Shown: positions 20,998-31,165, counted from the first letter of the stretch. The stretch: DNA of 64,000 nucleotides from Spiroplasma cantharicola (GCF_001281045.1 NZ_CP012622.1:806001-870000), one strand, 5' to 3'. Notes: generated from the sequence alone by a model not told the origin. Made by a program: numbers and translations.

Positions 20998-22149
20998 TTA
21001 AAAATTAATTTTATATGAAATTGGTATTAAATGTTTTTTTCTAAAATCTGGATATTCAAATTTTATAATTTTAACATCTTTCTGATTCTCATTTACATAG
21101 TAAATTAAAGATTTTGAACTTTCAAAAAGGTCTCATTCTCTTTGACTAATGTAAATACTTTTATTATTAATATTTTGAGATGATTTTACTTCTATTCTTT
21201 TAATTTTTCCATCTGGAAAATAACTTAGAACATCAAATCCATCGCCATCTGTATCTAGCTTTTTTACCATTTCTGCAAGATCTATTCTATTTTCATTTAT
21301 AAGACTTTTCTTTTCAAAATATACAACATGATCTTCAGCTTTATCTCCATTTAAAATTTTATTGCTTAAAATTTTCTTATGTTTTATTCTACTAATTTTA
21401 GTATCTCTTGTTTTTTCTTTGTCTATTATATTAAATTCTTTTAAATTAAGTGGAAAATCTTTAGAGTCAAAAAAACTATAAGAATAATAATTATCAATAA
21501 CTTCTATTATATCTTTATAATCTTTTTTAGAATCTTTCGATAATATATCAATATAATTATCAGGATTTGCAAAATTAAACTTTCAGTCCTGTTTAATAAA
21601 TTCAAAAAAATTTCTAACTTTTAAAAAATAATTATTAAATTCTTCAAAATTTGATTTTTCAATATTTAAAAATATTGAAATTGGCGAACTTTTTGCATAA
21701 CTAGTTCCCCTATCTCACCCATTATTTTCAAATGCTTTTGGGTAAGAATTTTTTCAATTCAAATCCTTAAAATTATTATTTAAATAATCATTTAATACTT
21801 TTCTATTTTCTACAAGTAACTCTCTACCTCTTTTAGTTTTTATTAGTTCTTCTGTTTTTTGGCAAATATTTATTGTTAATCCATTCTCCGAAGGATAAAA
21901 AATTATAGTCATAAATAAATGATTTGTTTCATCTATTCCAATTCATGGAGTGAAAGTAATATTTGCTTGACCAATTGATAACTTTACTTTATTTTTATCT
22001 AAGTTAAAAAATGAAATTATTTCATTTTTAACTAATTCTAATATTTGCTTAACTTTAATAGACTTTATATCGTTTACTTTTAATAACGGTTTTATTTTAG
22101 CAATATTTTTAAATTCCTTATTAAATTCCAAGATATTCTCTCAAATCAT
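20998..22149 (-). CDS. MrcB-N/DUF3578-like and NOV_C (DUF3883) protein, putative restriction factor
   Basis: This 383-residue protein combines two parts. The N-terminal 190 residues (WIGIDETNHLF, then GLTINICQ, then VLNDYLNNNF) resemble the DUF3578 domain found at the start of MrcB/McrB-like restriction proteins. The C-terminal 90 residues (GDGFDVLSYF, RIEVKSSS, YISQREWDLF) match the DUF3883/NOV_C domain, a PD-(D/E)XK-like fold. Start ATG at 22149 has AGAAGG upstream. It is the first gene of the MORC/Z1 operon and may sense or cut foreign DNA. Assigned from remembered family patterns. Confidence 0.7.
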
Positions 22150-22639
22150 ATTAATACCTTCTCTATATTATTTTTTAGACTGGTGCAGTTTCCAATATAT
22201 GAATTTTAAAATCTCATATTTTTTTATTTTTTATTTTATTCAATAAGATTTAAAAAATTAAAAGAAGCTTATTTTCTTTAAACTTTATTATAATTAATAA
22301 CCTTGTATTTTCCATATAGCTTATTAATAGATTTTAAATCAATCATATTTTTCTAGTAAATTATAATAATTATACTTATATTTTAACATTCATTGAAATT
22401 TTATTCAAATAAACTAACTTTTTTTAAGAAATTATTCTAAAAAAGTATTAACTTAAATATACATATATACAAGTTTTTATACATTACAACGTTTCTTATA
22501 TAATTCATAAATACACTATTTATTTCTCTTTAAAATCTTACTTAATTAGTATCACCTGTTAAAAAACAAATTTTTTTATCATATAAGATCATTTTCTATA
22601 AAAATTTATATTAAGTAAAATAATTAATAGAATTAATTA
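22150..22639. other. 490-bp AT-rich gap between two restriction systems
   Basis: No reading frame with a ribosome binding site, no tRNA-like fold and no strong terminator hairpin was found here. It must hold the promoter of the operon that starts at 22149 and the 3' end of the HNH gene transcript. Confidence 0.6.
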
Positions 22640-23788
22640 TTATTTTCTACCCAAATAAAGATTACTTATATAGATATCTTCTATATCTTCTATAAGATAA
22701 TTATTTTTTCTAAAAAAGTCACTTTCAAATTTCTTTATTATTTGCAACATCTTATATTTATTTTCATTTTCAGAATAATGCATACTTTTATGACAATTAG
22801 GGCAGAGGCTTACCATATTATCTAATAGGTCAAGATTAATTTTATAAACTGGTGCCAAAGAGATTGGAACTATATGATGCGCTTCTAAATACATATTGCC
22901 ATCTTCTGTATAAAAAGAAAAATGATCTTTCGAAAAAAAGCACTTATATTGATCTCTTTCATATGTTTGCTTCACTAATTTTAAATCTCTTTTAATTTTT
23001 GAATAATTAACATAATTTAATTTATCTATATATACATTTTCATTTTCACATTCAAAAAAATATATTTTTAAATCATCCTTAACATCAATATAATTTGATA
23101 CGTAACTAATAATAGAATCTGGTAATGAGTAATTTTTACCATCTAAGTCTAAAATATTTAAGTCTACTAAAGAATTAATAACTCATGTACAAAATTTATC
23201 ATATTTTTCTTCTTTTTCAAAATTATTAATTAGTAAGTTTTGTAAATCAGATGAGTTTTTAATATATGGTATTGAATACTCCATTTCCCTTTTAGAAATA
23301 TTTTTTTTCTCAAGAAATATTCTAAATAATATTCTAAAAGGAAATAAAGATAATTTAACTTCTTTTGTTGCTTCATTAGGATATGAAACTTTTAATAAAG
23401 AATAAATAAAATTTTCCTTCGCCATTTCAAAATTACCCTTTGAATATTCATCTATAAATCTTTTCCCCTCAAATGATAATTCTATATATTTTTTATTAGT
23501 TCTCTTAATTAGTTTTAAAAAGCCATAAAATAAAAGCGGTTTTCAGAAATGTCTTACATTAGAATCGTTTTTATCAAAATTATCCATATTTTTTATTAAA
23601 AAAGATATAAGTTCCTTTTCAAGAAATTTATTTAATTCAATAGATTTTCTTTCCTTAAAAAAAATTAAAATATAAATTGTTCTATCCCTAGTATATGTAT
23701 TCTTATTTTTTATATCACAAAAATCATAATTAAATATTTTTGAATTTCCTGGTGCCTGTCATTTATCTATTTTTTGTTGTTTTTGCAT
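22640..23788 (-). CDS. HNH restriction endonuclease
   Basis: This 382-residue protein has a C-terminal HNH domain: YKCFFSKDHF, then AHHIVPISL (about 303-311), then NMVSLCPNCHKSMH (about 323-336). HNH enzymes cut DNA with one metal ion held by His and Asn residues. The N-terminal 270 residues, with a winged-helix-like piece (YIELSFEGKRFIDEY), probably bind DNA. The gene starts 26 bases before the end of the methylase gene with AAGGGG upstream, so expression of cutter and protector is coupled. It is the likely restriction partner of the C5 methylase at 23763-24836. Confidence 0.85.
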
Positions 23789-24836
23789 TTTTATATCCCC
23801 TTGGCATTGTTTCTAATAACTTCTGTGAAAATTTTGGGGGAAATGATTCTCCTAAAACATTTCTTATCATATTTTCTGAGGCTCATTCTGGAATATTTCA
23901 ATTATCAGGTAATCCGGTTAATCTCATTAATTCCAAAATAGTTAATACTCTTGCATCAGAATAAGTTCCATCCTTATTAATTCTACCAGGATGCACATTA
24001 TTTTGGCTTGATACTGCTCCATTGCACATTGTAATTGTAGGACTTGGCTTATTCCAATCAATTCTTTTATATGTAGTTGAAAAACCCTTTATTCTTGAGC
24101 CATCCTTTTTTATAGGAAAATGAATTCTATTTTTATGAGCGCTTTCTCCTGATGGTGTATTTCGCATTCACTTTATATGATTATCATTGTGGACTTTTGC
24201 TTTATGATATTTTATTCCACTGTCTTGTCCTGATTCTAATGAAGGTAAATCGCCTATAGCTTCTAAGACAGTTATCTTAGAACTTTTATTTGGGAATTCT
24301 CATAATCTGTACTTTGATACTAAAAAAATACTTCTTCTTCTCGACTGTGGTGTTTCATAATCTGCTGCATCTAGAACTCCAAAATTTACAAAATACCCCA
24401 TTTTTTTAAAAGAATCAAGTAAATAATCCTTAATTAATACGCTTTTTGAATTTATTGTAATTGGAAATTTTAACATCCCTGCTACATTTTCAATAATTAT
24501 ATTTTTTGGTTCTACTTTTTTAACAAATTCTATAACATATTTAACTAGTTGATTCCTAATGTCATGAGTATCCATTTTACCAGCTATGCTCATACCCTGA
24601 CAAGGAGGAGTAGCTAATAAAAATTCACAATTCCTCTCTTTATAAATATTAACTAATTTATTAAATATTTTTTTATCAGTTATATCACCGCAAATTACTT
24701 CAGAGTCAGGATAAATATGTTTATAAAATTTTGCCCTGTTACTAATTAATTCATTTGCTGCTATTATTTCAATACCACTTTCTTTAAAAAAATATTCGCC
24801 AATTCCTACATTAGAAAATAAACTCATTCCCTTCAT
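23763..24836 (-). CDS. DNA (cytosine-5) methyltransferase
   Basis: This 357-residue C5 methylase has motif I MSLFSNVGIGEYFF (residue 4 on), motif IV TPPCQGMSIAG with the catalytic Cys, motif VI IIENVAGM, motif VIII QSRRRS, and the target-recognition region ending in PSPTITMCNGA. It lacks the HTH extension of the other methylase in this window and differs strongly from it. The gene comes first in a two-gene operon, so modification precedes restriction. In-frame TGA codons (four or more) are read as Trp. Confidence 0.9.
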
Positions 24837-24983
24837 AAATTAGTAAACCTTTCTTTTAAATAAAAGTAATTATATTATTCTATTTAAATAATTACTTTAT
24901 ATATAATAACTCATTCCTAACAGTTCTACAATTTTATTTTTTAAGATTTTATTCGTTAAATTTACTATAAAATTTTATAATAA

Positions 24984-25005
24984 AAATGTAGATTTCTCTA
25001 CATTT
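24984..25005 (-). terminator. Terminator overlapping the ROK kinase stop codon
   Basis: A 9-bp stem AAATGTAGA/TCTACATTT around TTTC contains the stop codon and is followed by a T-rich stretch on the minus strand. The 24837-24983 gap otherwise holds only the promoter region of the second methylase operon. Confidence 0.7.
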
Positions 25006-25852
25006 TACAACATCCTAATAAAGTTGAATCATCTAAGTCTTGAGCAAATTCAAATTTTGTTTGATAGCCAATATCTTCTGTTACTTCGATTACTTTTTTA
25101 AAGATTTCATTAAAAAAGTCTTGATTAAACATAGCAACGCTACCTCCAATTACTATTATTTGAGGGTTAAAAAAGTAAATTGATGTAGATATTAAACTTA
25201 TAAATTTCTCTTCAATCATTGAAAAGAAATCATTAACTATTGGATTATCACCTTTTTTATATAATTCAAAAGCTTGTTTGGTTGAATTAACTTCAACTCC
25301 TAATTCTTGTAATTGTAAGCAAATATTTTTACCACTTGCTAAAAATTCAATTCCACTTCTTTTTGAGTTTTTATTTTTATATATTGGTAAAGCATTCGCT
25401 ATTTCTAAAGCAGCTCCACTAAAACCTTCAAAGATTTTTCCCTCATTAATAAATCCAGCACCAATTCCTGTTGATATTGTAAAGTATAAAAGTGAGTGTA
25501 AATTTTCTCTTACAGTAAATTGACCCAATGCAGCTACATTACCATCATTGTTTATTTTGACATTTTCAATTTCAAATAGATCTTTAAATTCTTTTAAAAT
25601 ACATCTATTATTTCAATCAGGCAAATTATAAGTAGTTAAAATTGTCCCTCTTTTTAAATTTAAAGGTCCTGGACAACAAAGTCCTATGAAATCAATTGGT
25701 TCATTTCAACTATCAACTATAGTTTTGATTTTATTTAAACTTTTTTTCATGTTATTGCCATCAGTGTCAATAACTTGTTTTTTAATTATTTTATTATTTT
25801 CTATTAAACCAAATCTAATTGAAGTTCCACCAATATCAACTGCTAATTTCAT
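24998..25852 (-). CDS. ROK-family sugar kinase-like protein
   Basis: This 284-residue protein begins with the ATP-binding motif LAVDIGGTSIRFG and contains ISTGIGAGFI and IVIGGSVA, as in ROK glucokinases. These phosphorylate hexoses with ATP in the cytoplasm. The usual ROK zinc site (CxCGxxGC with an upstream His) is absent: the region reads ALEIANALPIYKNKNSKRSG. It may therefore have a different substrate or be metal-independent. It lies 20 bp after the methyltransferase gene, in one transcript. Confidence 0.8.
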
Positions 25853-25872
25853 ATTTTAATACCTTTTCTTTC

Positions 25873-26610
25873 TTAATACTTTTTAAAAATAAATGTAATA
25901 GTTTTAACATTAAGATTAGTTTTATTGCCATAATTGACAATGAATACTCCATCATTAAAACCAACACTATTTAGTATATTACAAAACTCTTCACACCCGT
26001 ATCAAGATAATTTAAATTCTTGACTTTCTTTTAATTGCTCATTAATATAATACTCAATTTGATTAACTGTATATTGTTCAATTCAATTTATTTCCTTGCT
26101 TAAGTTTTTAACAACTATTTTTTGACCATTAATATTGTGACTAAATTCATGATTACTTCCTGCTTTAAATTCAATTGGCATTATTAAATCAATGATAAGT
26201 GTTCCCTTTTCTTTTAATGATTGATAAAAATTTTTTAAAACTTTTATAGCTTTGTTTCTTGATTCCAATAAATTAAAACTAGCATTGGGAACTATAATAT
26301 ATTCATAAGTATTTAATTCAATATAATTTTCCAAATCTTGACAAATTAATTTTCCTAATAAATTTTCTTTTTCTAGATTTTTTTGACAAATATTGATCAT
26401 TTCTTGAGACTTATCAATTCCAACAATATCCACTTTATATTTTAAAAGTGGAATGTATAATCTACCATTTCCCACTCCAGCTTCTAAAACTTTGCCCTCA
26501 ATGGGTAAAAGTTGTGATTTATAAAAAGCTAAATCTCCATCAATACTTGTTCCTGGAGGCTTGGTAAAGTCATATATTAAACTGCTTATTTGTTTATAGT
26601 GATTTTCCAT
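25873..26610 (-). CDS. Class I SAM-dependent methyltransferase
   Basis: This 245-residue protein has the SAM-binding motif VLEAGVGNGRLYIPL (about residues 41-55), VDIVGIDKSQEM (motif II) and YIIVPNASF (motif IV region). The fold is that of small-molecule or protein methyltransferases; the substrate is unknown. Start ATG at 26610 has GAGG 6 bases upstream. It precedes the ROK kinase gene in the same direction. Confidence 0.8.
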
Positions 26611-26661
26611 TTGATACCTCTTATCTCTTTAATTATATTTCAAAATTATCTAATTAAAAAG

Positions 26662-26684
26662 AAAAAACCAACATTTAGTTGGTT
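26662..26684 (-). terminator. Terminator of the HAD hydrolase gene
   Basis: A perfect 7-bp stem AACCAAC/GTTGGTT with loop ATTTA is followed by T residues on the minus strand, 4 bp past the stop. Confidence 0.8.
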
Positions 26685-26687
26685 AAC

Positions 26688-27482
26688 TTATTTAATATAT
26701 TTGCCAATATCACTAACTGATTTGATCTTAATTTTACCAGCACTAAGCGCTAAAGGAGTTGCTGAATTCATTACAAATGAATTTTCAAAACTGCTCAACA
26801 TTTCAAAGTCATTGTCTCCATCACCACTTACAACAATATCATTGTTAGCAATATTATATTTATCTTGTAGGTATTTAATTCCTAAATGCTTTGAAACATC
26901 TTTGTGCATTATTTCTAATACAAATGGTGCTGTTTTAACAATTTTAATACCTTCTATATTTTCAAATAATTGCATTATGAAATCAAAATCTTGAACATGA
27001 GCATACAATGAAATATTGTTTAATTTTTCATTTTCTAATATTTCATCCATAAAATCTTGAAAACGATCTTCAACACTAAATCAATGAGGAAAAACCAATG
27101 TCTCTTTAAATCTGGGAATTACTTCATCAATACCAGATATTATATTAGTATTTTTTGTATCAGAAATTTTAATCCCACATTTTTTATGTAATTTTGTAAG
27201 ATTTTCTAAAATTTTTTTTCTTTCACTCATTGGAATTGAAAGTTCATAAATCGATTCATTATTTTTAAACATTGCAGCTCCATTATTTGTTATTCGATAT
27301 TCTACTTCAAAACCCTTTTCCCTAATTATTTCATCTAACTCTAAAAAGCCCCTACCTGTAGCGATGACAAATTTATTATTTTTTGTTCATTGTTTAATAA
27401 ATTTTTCATCTTCAAGAGAAATTTTATGATTATTTTCTCTTAATGTCAAAGTGCCATCAAAGTCACTAATTCATCATTTCAT
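26688..27482 (-). CDS. HAD-family hydrolase, Cof type
   Basis: This 264-residue protein has motif I SDFDGTLT (nucleophile Asp), VIATGR (motif II) and VSGDGDNDFEML (motif IV), as in Cof-type phosphatases, which release phosphate from sugar phosphates or cofactors. The cap domain spans about residues 80-190. Start ATG at 27482 is followed by two TGA codons (Trp-Trp). It stands alone between a terminator and a 150-bp gap with no other signal. A second family member lies at 30238-31095. Confidence 0.85.
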
Positions 27483-27634
27483 TCTTTTTATCTTTTCCTT
27501 TCGCTATTATTTTATGACATTTTAATAAAAAATAAACCACATATTAACTATTTTTTGAAAGTTAAAAAATGATTTATTGATACAAAATTACTGTCAAAAA
27601 AGTAATTGCTTATCTTAAAAATTGATAATTATCT

Positions 27635-27883
27635 TCAAAGATACACTAAAGTATCTGCAGGTTTTTGACACCCACAAGTTCCACAGTTTTCTTTTGATTC
27701 TTTAAATTGGATTTTTGCAAAACCATCGTTCATTTCACCTTTTTGTAAAGCTTGTGTTAATAACTCACCTTTTTGTAAAGCTGCCAAAACAGTTTTTCCT
27801 TGTTTTAATTGATTGTCAATTTCTCCAAAGTCTCCATTTGTTATTTCAACAACATTTTTTAAGTCTAAAGCCATATTTTTCAC
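27635..27883 (-). CDS. Small protein with CxxCxC tail
   Basis: This 82-residue protein ends in ENCGTCGCQKPADTLVYL, a compact Cys cluster that could bind a metal or act in redox. The middle has two 10-residue repeats (LQKGELLTQA and LQKGEMNDGF), encoded by an 18-bp direct repeat at 27735-27752 and 27765-27782. The start has a GGAGG-type site. It diverges from the HxlR regulator gene and shares an 86-bp promoter region with a large palindrome. The family is not recognised; HxlR proteins often control oxidative or electrophile stress genes next to them. Confidence 0.75.
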   Translation of the reverse strand: MKNMALDLKNVVEITNGDFGEIDNQLKQGKTVLAALQKGELLTQALQKGEMNDGFAKIQFKESKENCGTCGCQKPADTLVYL

Positions 27884-27923
27884 CTCCCTTATTTGTTATA
27901 ATACTACTAATAAAAAACAATGT

Positions 27924-27950
27924 AAGTAGGCACTTTAAAGTAACCTACTT
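27924..27950. promoter_or_regulatory. 27-bp palindromic operator candidate
   Basis: AAGTAGG and CCTACTT flank a perfect ACTTTAAAGT core. The whole lies between the divergent small Cys protein gene and the HxlR gene, the expected place for an HxlR dimer to bind. A TATAAT-like sequence for the minus-strand gene lies just beside it, near 27898. Confidence 0.65.
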
Positions 27951-27969
27951 AAAAATGAGGTAATTAAGA

Positions 27970-28278
27970 ATGCAAACATGTCCTGTGGAATTTAGTTTAT
28001 CAATTTTAAAAAATAAATGAACAATTTTTATTATAAGAGAGTTATTAACAACTGAAAAAAGATTTAATGAATTAAAGCGAAACATTCCTGGTGTCACTAC
28101 TAAGGTTTTAACTGAAACTTTAAAACATTTAGAAAAGATGCAAATAATTGATCGTGAAGTTGAAGAAACAATTCCTTTAAAAGTAACTTATTCATTAACC
28201 AATTTAGGCATAAGCTTAAAACCAGTATTGGACTCTCTTTCTGATTGGGGAGTTAAAAATTTAAATAATGCTAATTAA
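27970..28278 (+). CDS. HxlR-family transcriptional regulator
   Basis: This 102-residue winged-helix protein starts MQTCPVEFSLSIL and contains WTIFIIRELL, RFNELKRNIPGVTTKVLTE (recognition helix) and YSLTNLGISL (wing), as in HxlR/YodB regulators. Cys4 sits at the position of the redox-sensing Cys in several members of the family. The start ATG follows GAGGTAATTAAG. It probably represses itself and the divergent small Cys protein through the palindrome at 27924-27950. Confidence 0.88.
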
Positions 28279-28283
28279 AGAAT

Positions 28284-28314
28284 AAAAAAACCTAAGATAA
28301 TTTAGGTTTTTTTA
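28284..28314. terminator. Bidirectional terminator
   Basis: AAAAAAACCTAA and TTTAGGTTTTTTT form a strong A/T-flanked hairpin between the HxlR gene and the convergent 33-residue Cys-rich peptide gene. Confidence 0.85.
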
Positions 28315-28324
28315 TTCTTTAAAA

Positions 28325-28426
28325 CTAACCGTGGTTTGTGTCAGTTGAACACATTTGACAGTTAGCACAGTTATCATCAAATTCACATTTACAGTTACAA
28401 TCTTTGCAATCTTTTGTACATTCCAT
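28325..28426 (-). CDS. 33-residue metallothionein-like Cys-rich peptide
   Basis: A short frame encodes 33 residues with eight Cys (positions 3, 7, 10, 12, 14, 20, 23 and 26) in CKDCNCKC and CANCQMC clusters. The rest is charged or small, with a C-terminal His. This density is typical of metallothioneins, which bind Zn, Cu or Cd in thiolate clusters. GGAAGGAAGTGAG lies upstream of ATG, and a terminator follows the stop, so it looks like a real gene despite its size. It converges on the HxlR gene, and the small CxxCxC protein is near. Known bacterial metallothioneins are usually longer (about 55). Confidence 0.7.
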   Translation of the reverse strand: MECTKDCKDCNCKCEFDDNCANCQMCSTDTNHG

Positions 28427-28476
28427 GAATACTCACTTCCTTCCAAATAAATTATAATCTATATCTATATTAAAGT

Positions 28477-29133
28477 TTATTTCTTTATAATTTCTAAAAT
28501 TAATTCACTAATTTTTAAGCTACCTTGCTTCAATATTTGATTAAATTGCTCTTCATTACTACCATTATTAATATGATCACTTACCACTTTTAGAGCTATT
28601 ATTGGCTTTTTAAAAATATAAGCTGCTTGATAAAAACCAAAACATTCCATATCAAAAACTGATATAGAATTACTAATTGGAGTTATAATCTGATCAACTT
28701 TTTCTTGTGAATTTATAAAAATATCACTTGAGCAAATATCAACTTGTTTAAAACTTTTAAATGAATTTAAAAGTTTTTCATCTGATAAATAATATGCTTT
28801 CATTCCAGGGATTTGTCCTAATTGATAGCCAAATCCCCTAGCATCAGCATTACCTAAATATGATTGTTTTATTATAACGGGTTCTAGTAAATTTAAATCG
28901 CTTGAAAATGTCCCTACTAAACCAGCATTAATAAAGCAATCAATGGCAAACTTTTGATTAACATATGTAAAGCAACTTGTAGCATTTATTAAACCTACTT
29001 TTGAGATGGCAATATAAATATTGTCTTTTTGATAAATTTCAAAGTAATCATCTTTTATTAATTTTGCTGAAAGTTCTTTAATTAAACTTTCAGCTTCATC
29101 TTTCATAGCAAATAAAATGGCATATTTTTTCAT
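28477..29133 (-). CDS. mtnN: 5'-methylthioadenosine/S-adenosylhomocysteine nucleosidase
   Basis: This 218-residue protein has the nucleoside-phosphorylase fold of MTAN: an N-terminal strand YAILFAMKDEAESL, a glycine-containing AGLVGTF segment, and SVFDMECFGFYQAA plus VVSDH near the end, with the catalytic Asp in VSDH. It cleaves methylthioadenosine and S-adenosylhomocysteine, removing by-products of methylation and supporting methylases such as those in this window. Start ATG at 29133 overlaps the previous stop (TAATG), with GGAG 7 bases upstream. Confidence 0.85.
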   Translation of the reverse strand: MKKYAILFAMKDEAESLIKELSAKLIKDDYFEIYQKDNIYIAISKVGLINATSCFTYVNQKFAIDCFINAGLVGTFSSDLNLLEPVIIKQSYLGNADARGFGYQLGQIPGMKAYYLSDEKLLNSFKSFKQVDICSSDIFINSQEKVDQIITPISNSISVFDMECFGFYQAAYIFKKPIIALKVVSDHINNGSNEEQFNQILKQGSLKISELILEIIKK

Positions 29134-30233
29134 TAGTTTTTCTCCATAATTCAAAAATTATAAGCTTCAGTTAAACCTTTACCAATAGTTGTTTTAGAGT
29201 GTTTTTTAACAGCAATTTCATATTGATTTTTAAGTAACTCTTTAAAACCAGTTAATAAATCTGATTTTACAAGTGCTCTTAATCGCTCAACTCCATCATA
29301 GTCTCTTTCTGATGAAATCTTATCTGCACAAAATACAATCATATCAAGTATGCTCATATCTTTTGACCCTACAGTATGATTATAAACTGCTTGAATAATT
29401 TCTTTATCACTAAATAGTCAATCATGTTTTAAATGAAATGCCCCTACAAATGAATGTCATGTTGGTTTTGGCTCTTTTAATAATTCTTTATTATACTTTT
29501 TAAGATATTCTTTCATTTGAGGCTCACTTCACCTTTTTGCTATGTCATGAAGCGTTCCAGCAATCAAAGCCTTATTTAAGTCATAGTTATTCAATCTTGC
29601 TAATTCCATTGCCATTTGACCCACATTTAATGAATGAAAATAACGTTTTTCATCCATTTTATTTTCAACTCTTTCATATAAATACATTAAATTATTATTA
29701 ACATAATCATTGACTTCTTTAATTTGTAAGTTTAAATCAACAAGATTTCTTATTTTTGTAGAACTTAAAAAGTTATTTTCAAATTCAAAAGTTTGTAAAT
29801 TATACTTATCAACAATTTTTTGATTAAAATCTTTTTTTCTTAAAAATACTTTAAAATCTATTTCCTTGATTAATTGATTAAAATGGTCTCACTTTTCAAA
29901 ATTATCTAATTGATCAGAACCCATTACAAAAGAAAAACTAATTTCAGGATATTTTGTTTTGTAATATTTGACTGTATCATAGGTAAAACTTGAAGTTTGC
30001 TTTGAAATTTCATAAGTTTTAACTTTAACATAATCAAGATCTTTTACAGCTATTTTTAACATATCCAATCTTTGAGTAACACTTGAAGTTGAAAGTGTTT
30101 TAAAAGGATTAACATAAGCTGGCATTATTCAAACTTCATCAAAATTTAAGTTCTCTTTGCAACTCTTTATTATATTTATATGGTCGCTGTGAACTGGGTC
30201 AAAACTTCCTCCAAATAATGCAATTCTTTTCAT
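29133..30233 (-). CDS. nadD: NadD-YqeK fusion: nicotinate-nucleotide adenylyltransferase with HD phosphohydrolase
   Basis: This 366-residue protein has two parts. Residues 1-190 carry GGSFDPVHSDH and SSTKIR, the nucleotidyltransferase signature of NadD, which makes deamido-NAD from NaMN and ATP. Residues about 195-366 are an HD domain of the YqeK type (HSLNVGQMAMELA, TLHDIAKRW), a family including Ap4A hydrolases. Such fusions are known in mollicutes, whereas other Firmicutes keep separate adjacent genes. AAAGGA lies 7 bases upstream of ATG at 30233. It begins 4 bp past the Cof-type hydrolase gene. Confidence 0.88.
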
Positions 30234-30237
30234 CATA

Positions 30238-31095
30238 TTATCCTTTACTAATTAATTCTTTTAAATATTTTCCTACACCATTATTTTCAATAGTGTCAAT
30301 AACTTTTCAAGCTGCTTTTTTTAGCTTTTCACTTGCATTTGCAACAGCTAATCCAAATGGCATTTCGCTTACCATTTCAAAATCATTATTATTATCACCA
30401 ATTACATGAATATCTTTTAAATCAACTTTCATAATCTCTGCTCATTTTTTAATACCTGTTGCCTTATTTATTCCTTTAGGCATAGCATCAATTAGAAATC
30501 TTGATTGAATAATAGTTGACGGATAATATAAATTCTTTGATTCAAGATATTTTTTTAAATTATTAGCCTTTTCAAGTTCTTTTGTAAAATCAAGTGAGTA
30601 CATTACTCTAATAATTTTATGAGTATCTTTTTTAACATCTTCCAAGAGTTGATGATAATTTTGGTACAAAATAAAATCTGGCTGACAGTCATCTGGATAA
30701 TGACCATAAAGTTTTTTATAAGTTTTAATTCTTTCTGCAACAGTTAATGAACATACGCTTGTTGGTGTATATAAAGAAATATCCAAGTCATGTTCTATTG
30801 CATAATTTATTAAATCAACAATGATTTCTTTTTGCATTAAATGTTCATAGTAAACTTCTCAAGTTATTGGATCTAATACAACAGCTCCATTTGAACAAAC
30901 TACTGGCAATTTAATATTTAATTGTTTAATGTAATATTTGATATTTTGTAAAGATCTTCCAGTTACAACAAAAAGTTTATTTTCTGATAAATTTTGATAT
31001 TCATTAATATTATTAACTGTTTCATCTAATATTTTAAAGTCACTATTTTTAACAATAGTTCCATCTAAATCGCTTCCAATATAAGGTAATTTCAT
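30238..31095 (-). CDS. HAD-family hydrolase, Cof type
   Basis: This 285-residue protein has IGSDLDGTIV (nucleophile Asp), FVVTGRS, and VIGDNNNDFEMV, the motifs of Cof-type phosphatases. The cap domain covers about residues 85-200. It is the first gene of a set with nadD-yqeK and mtnN. It is only distantly similar to the HAD protein at 26688-27482. Substrate unknown; flavin or sugar phosphates are common for the family. Confidence 0.85.
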
Positions 31096-31165
31096 AACAT
31101 TATATCCTCCAAAGTAATTTTACAATATTGAGTAAAAATAACCATATTGTTAATGTTAAATAAGT

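Noticed and set aside
14442-24836. Mobile element ends or integrase around the defence island
   Set aside because: No transposase, integrase, tRNA target or flanking direct repeats were found, so mobility is not claimed even though acquisition is likely.
19680-24836. Either methylase being the known Spiroplasma CpG methylase M.SssI
   Set aside because: From memory M.SssI has different motif sequences (for example SFPCQDLS). Neither protein here matches.
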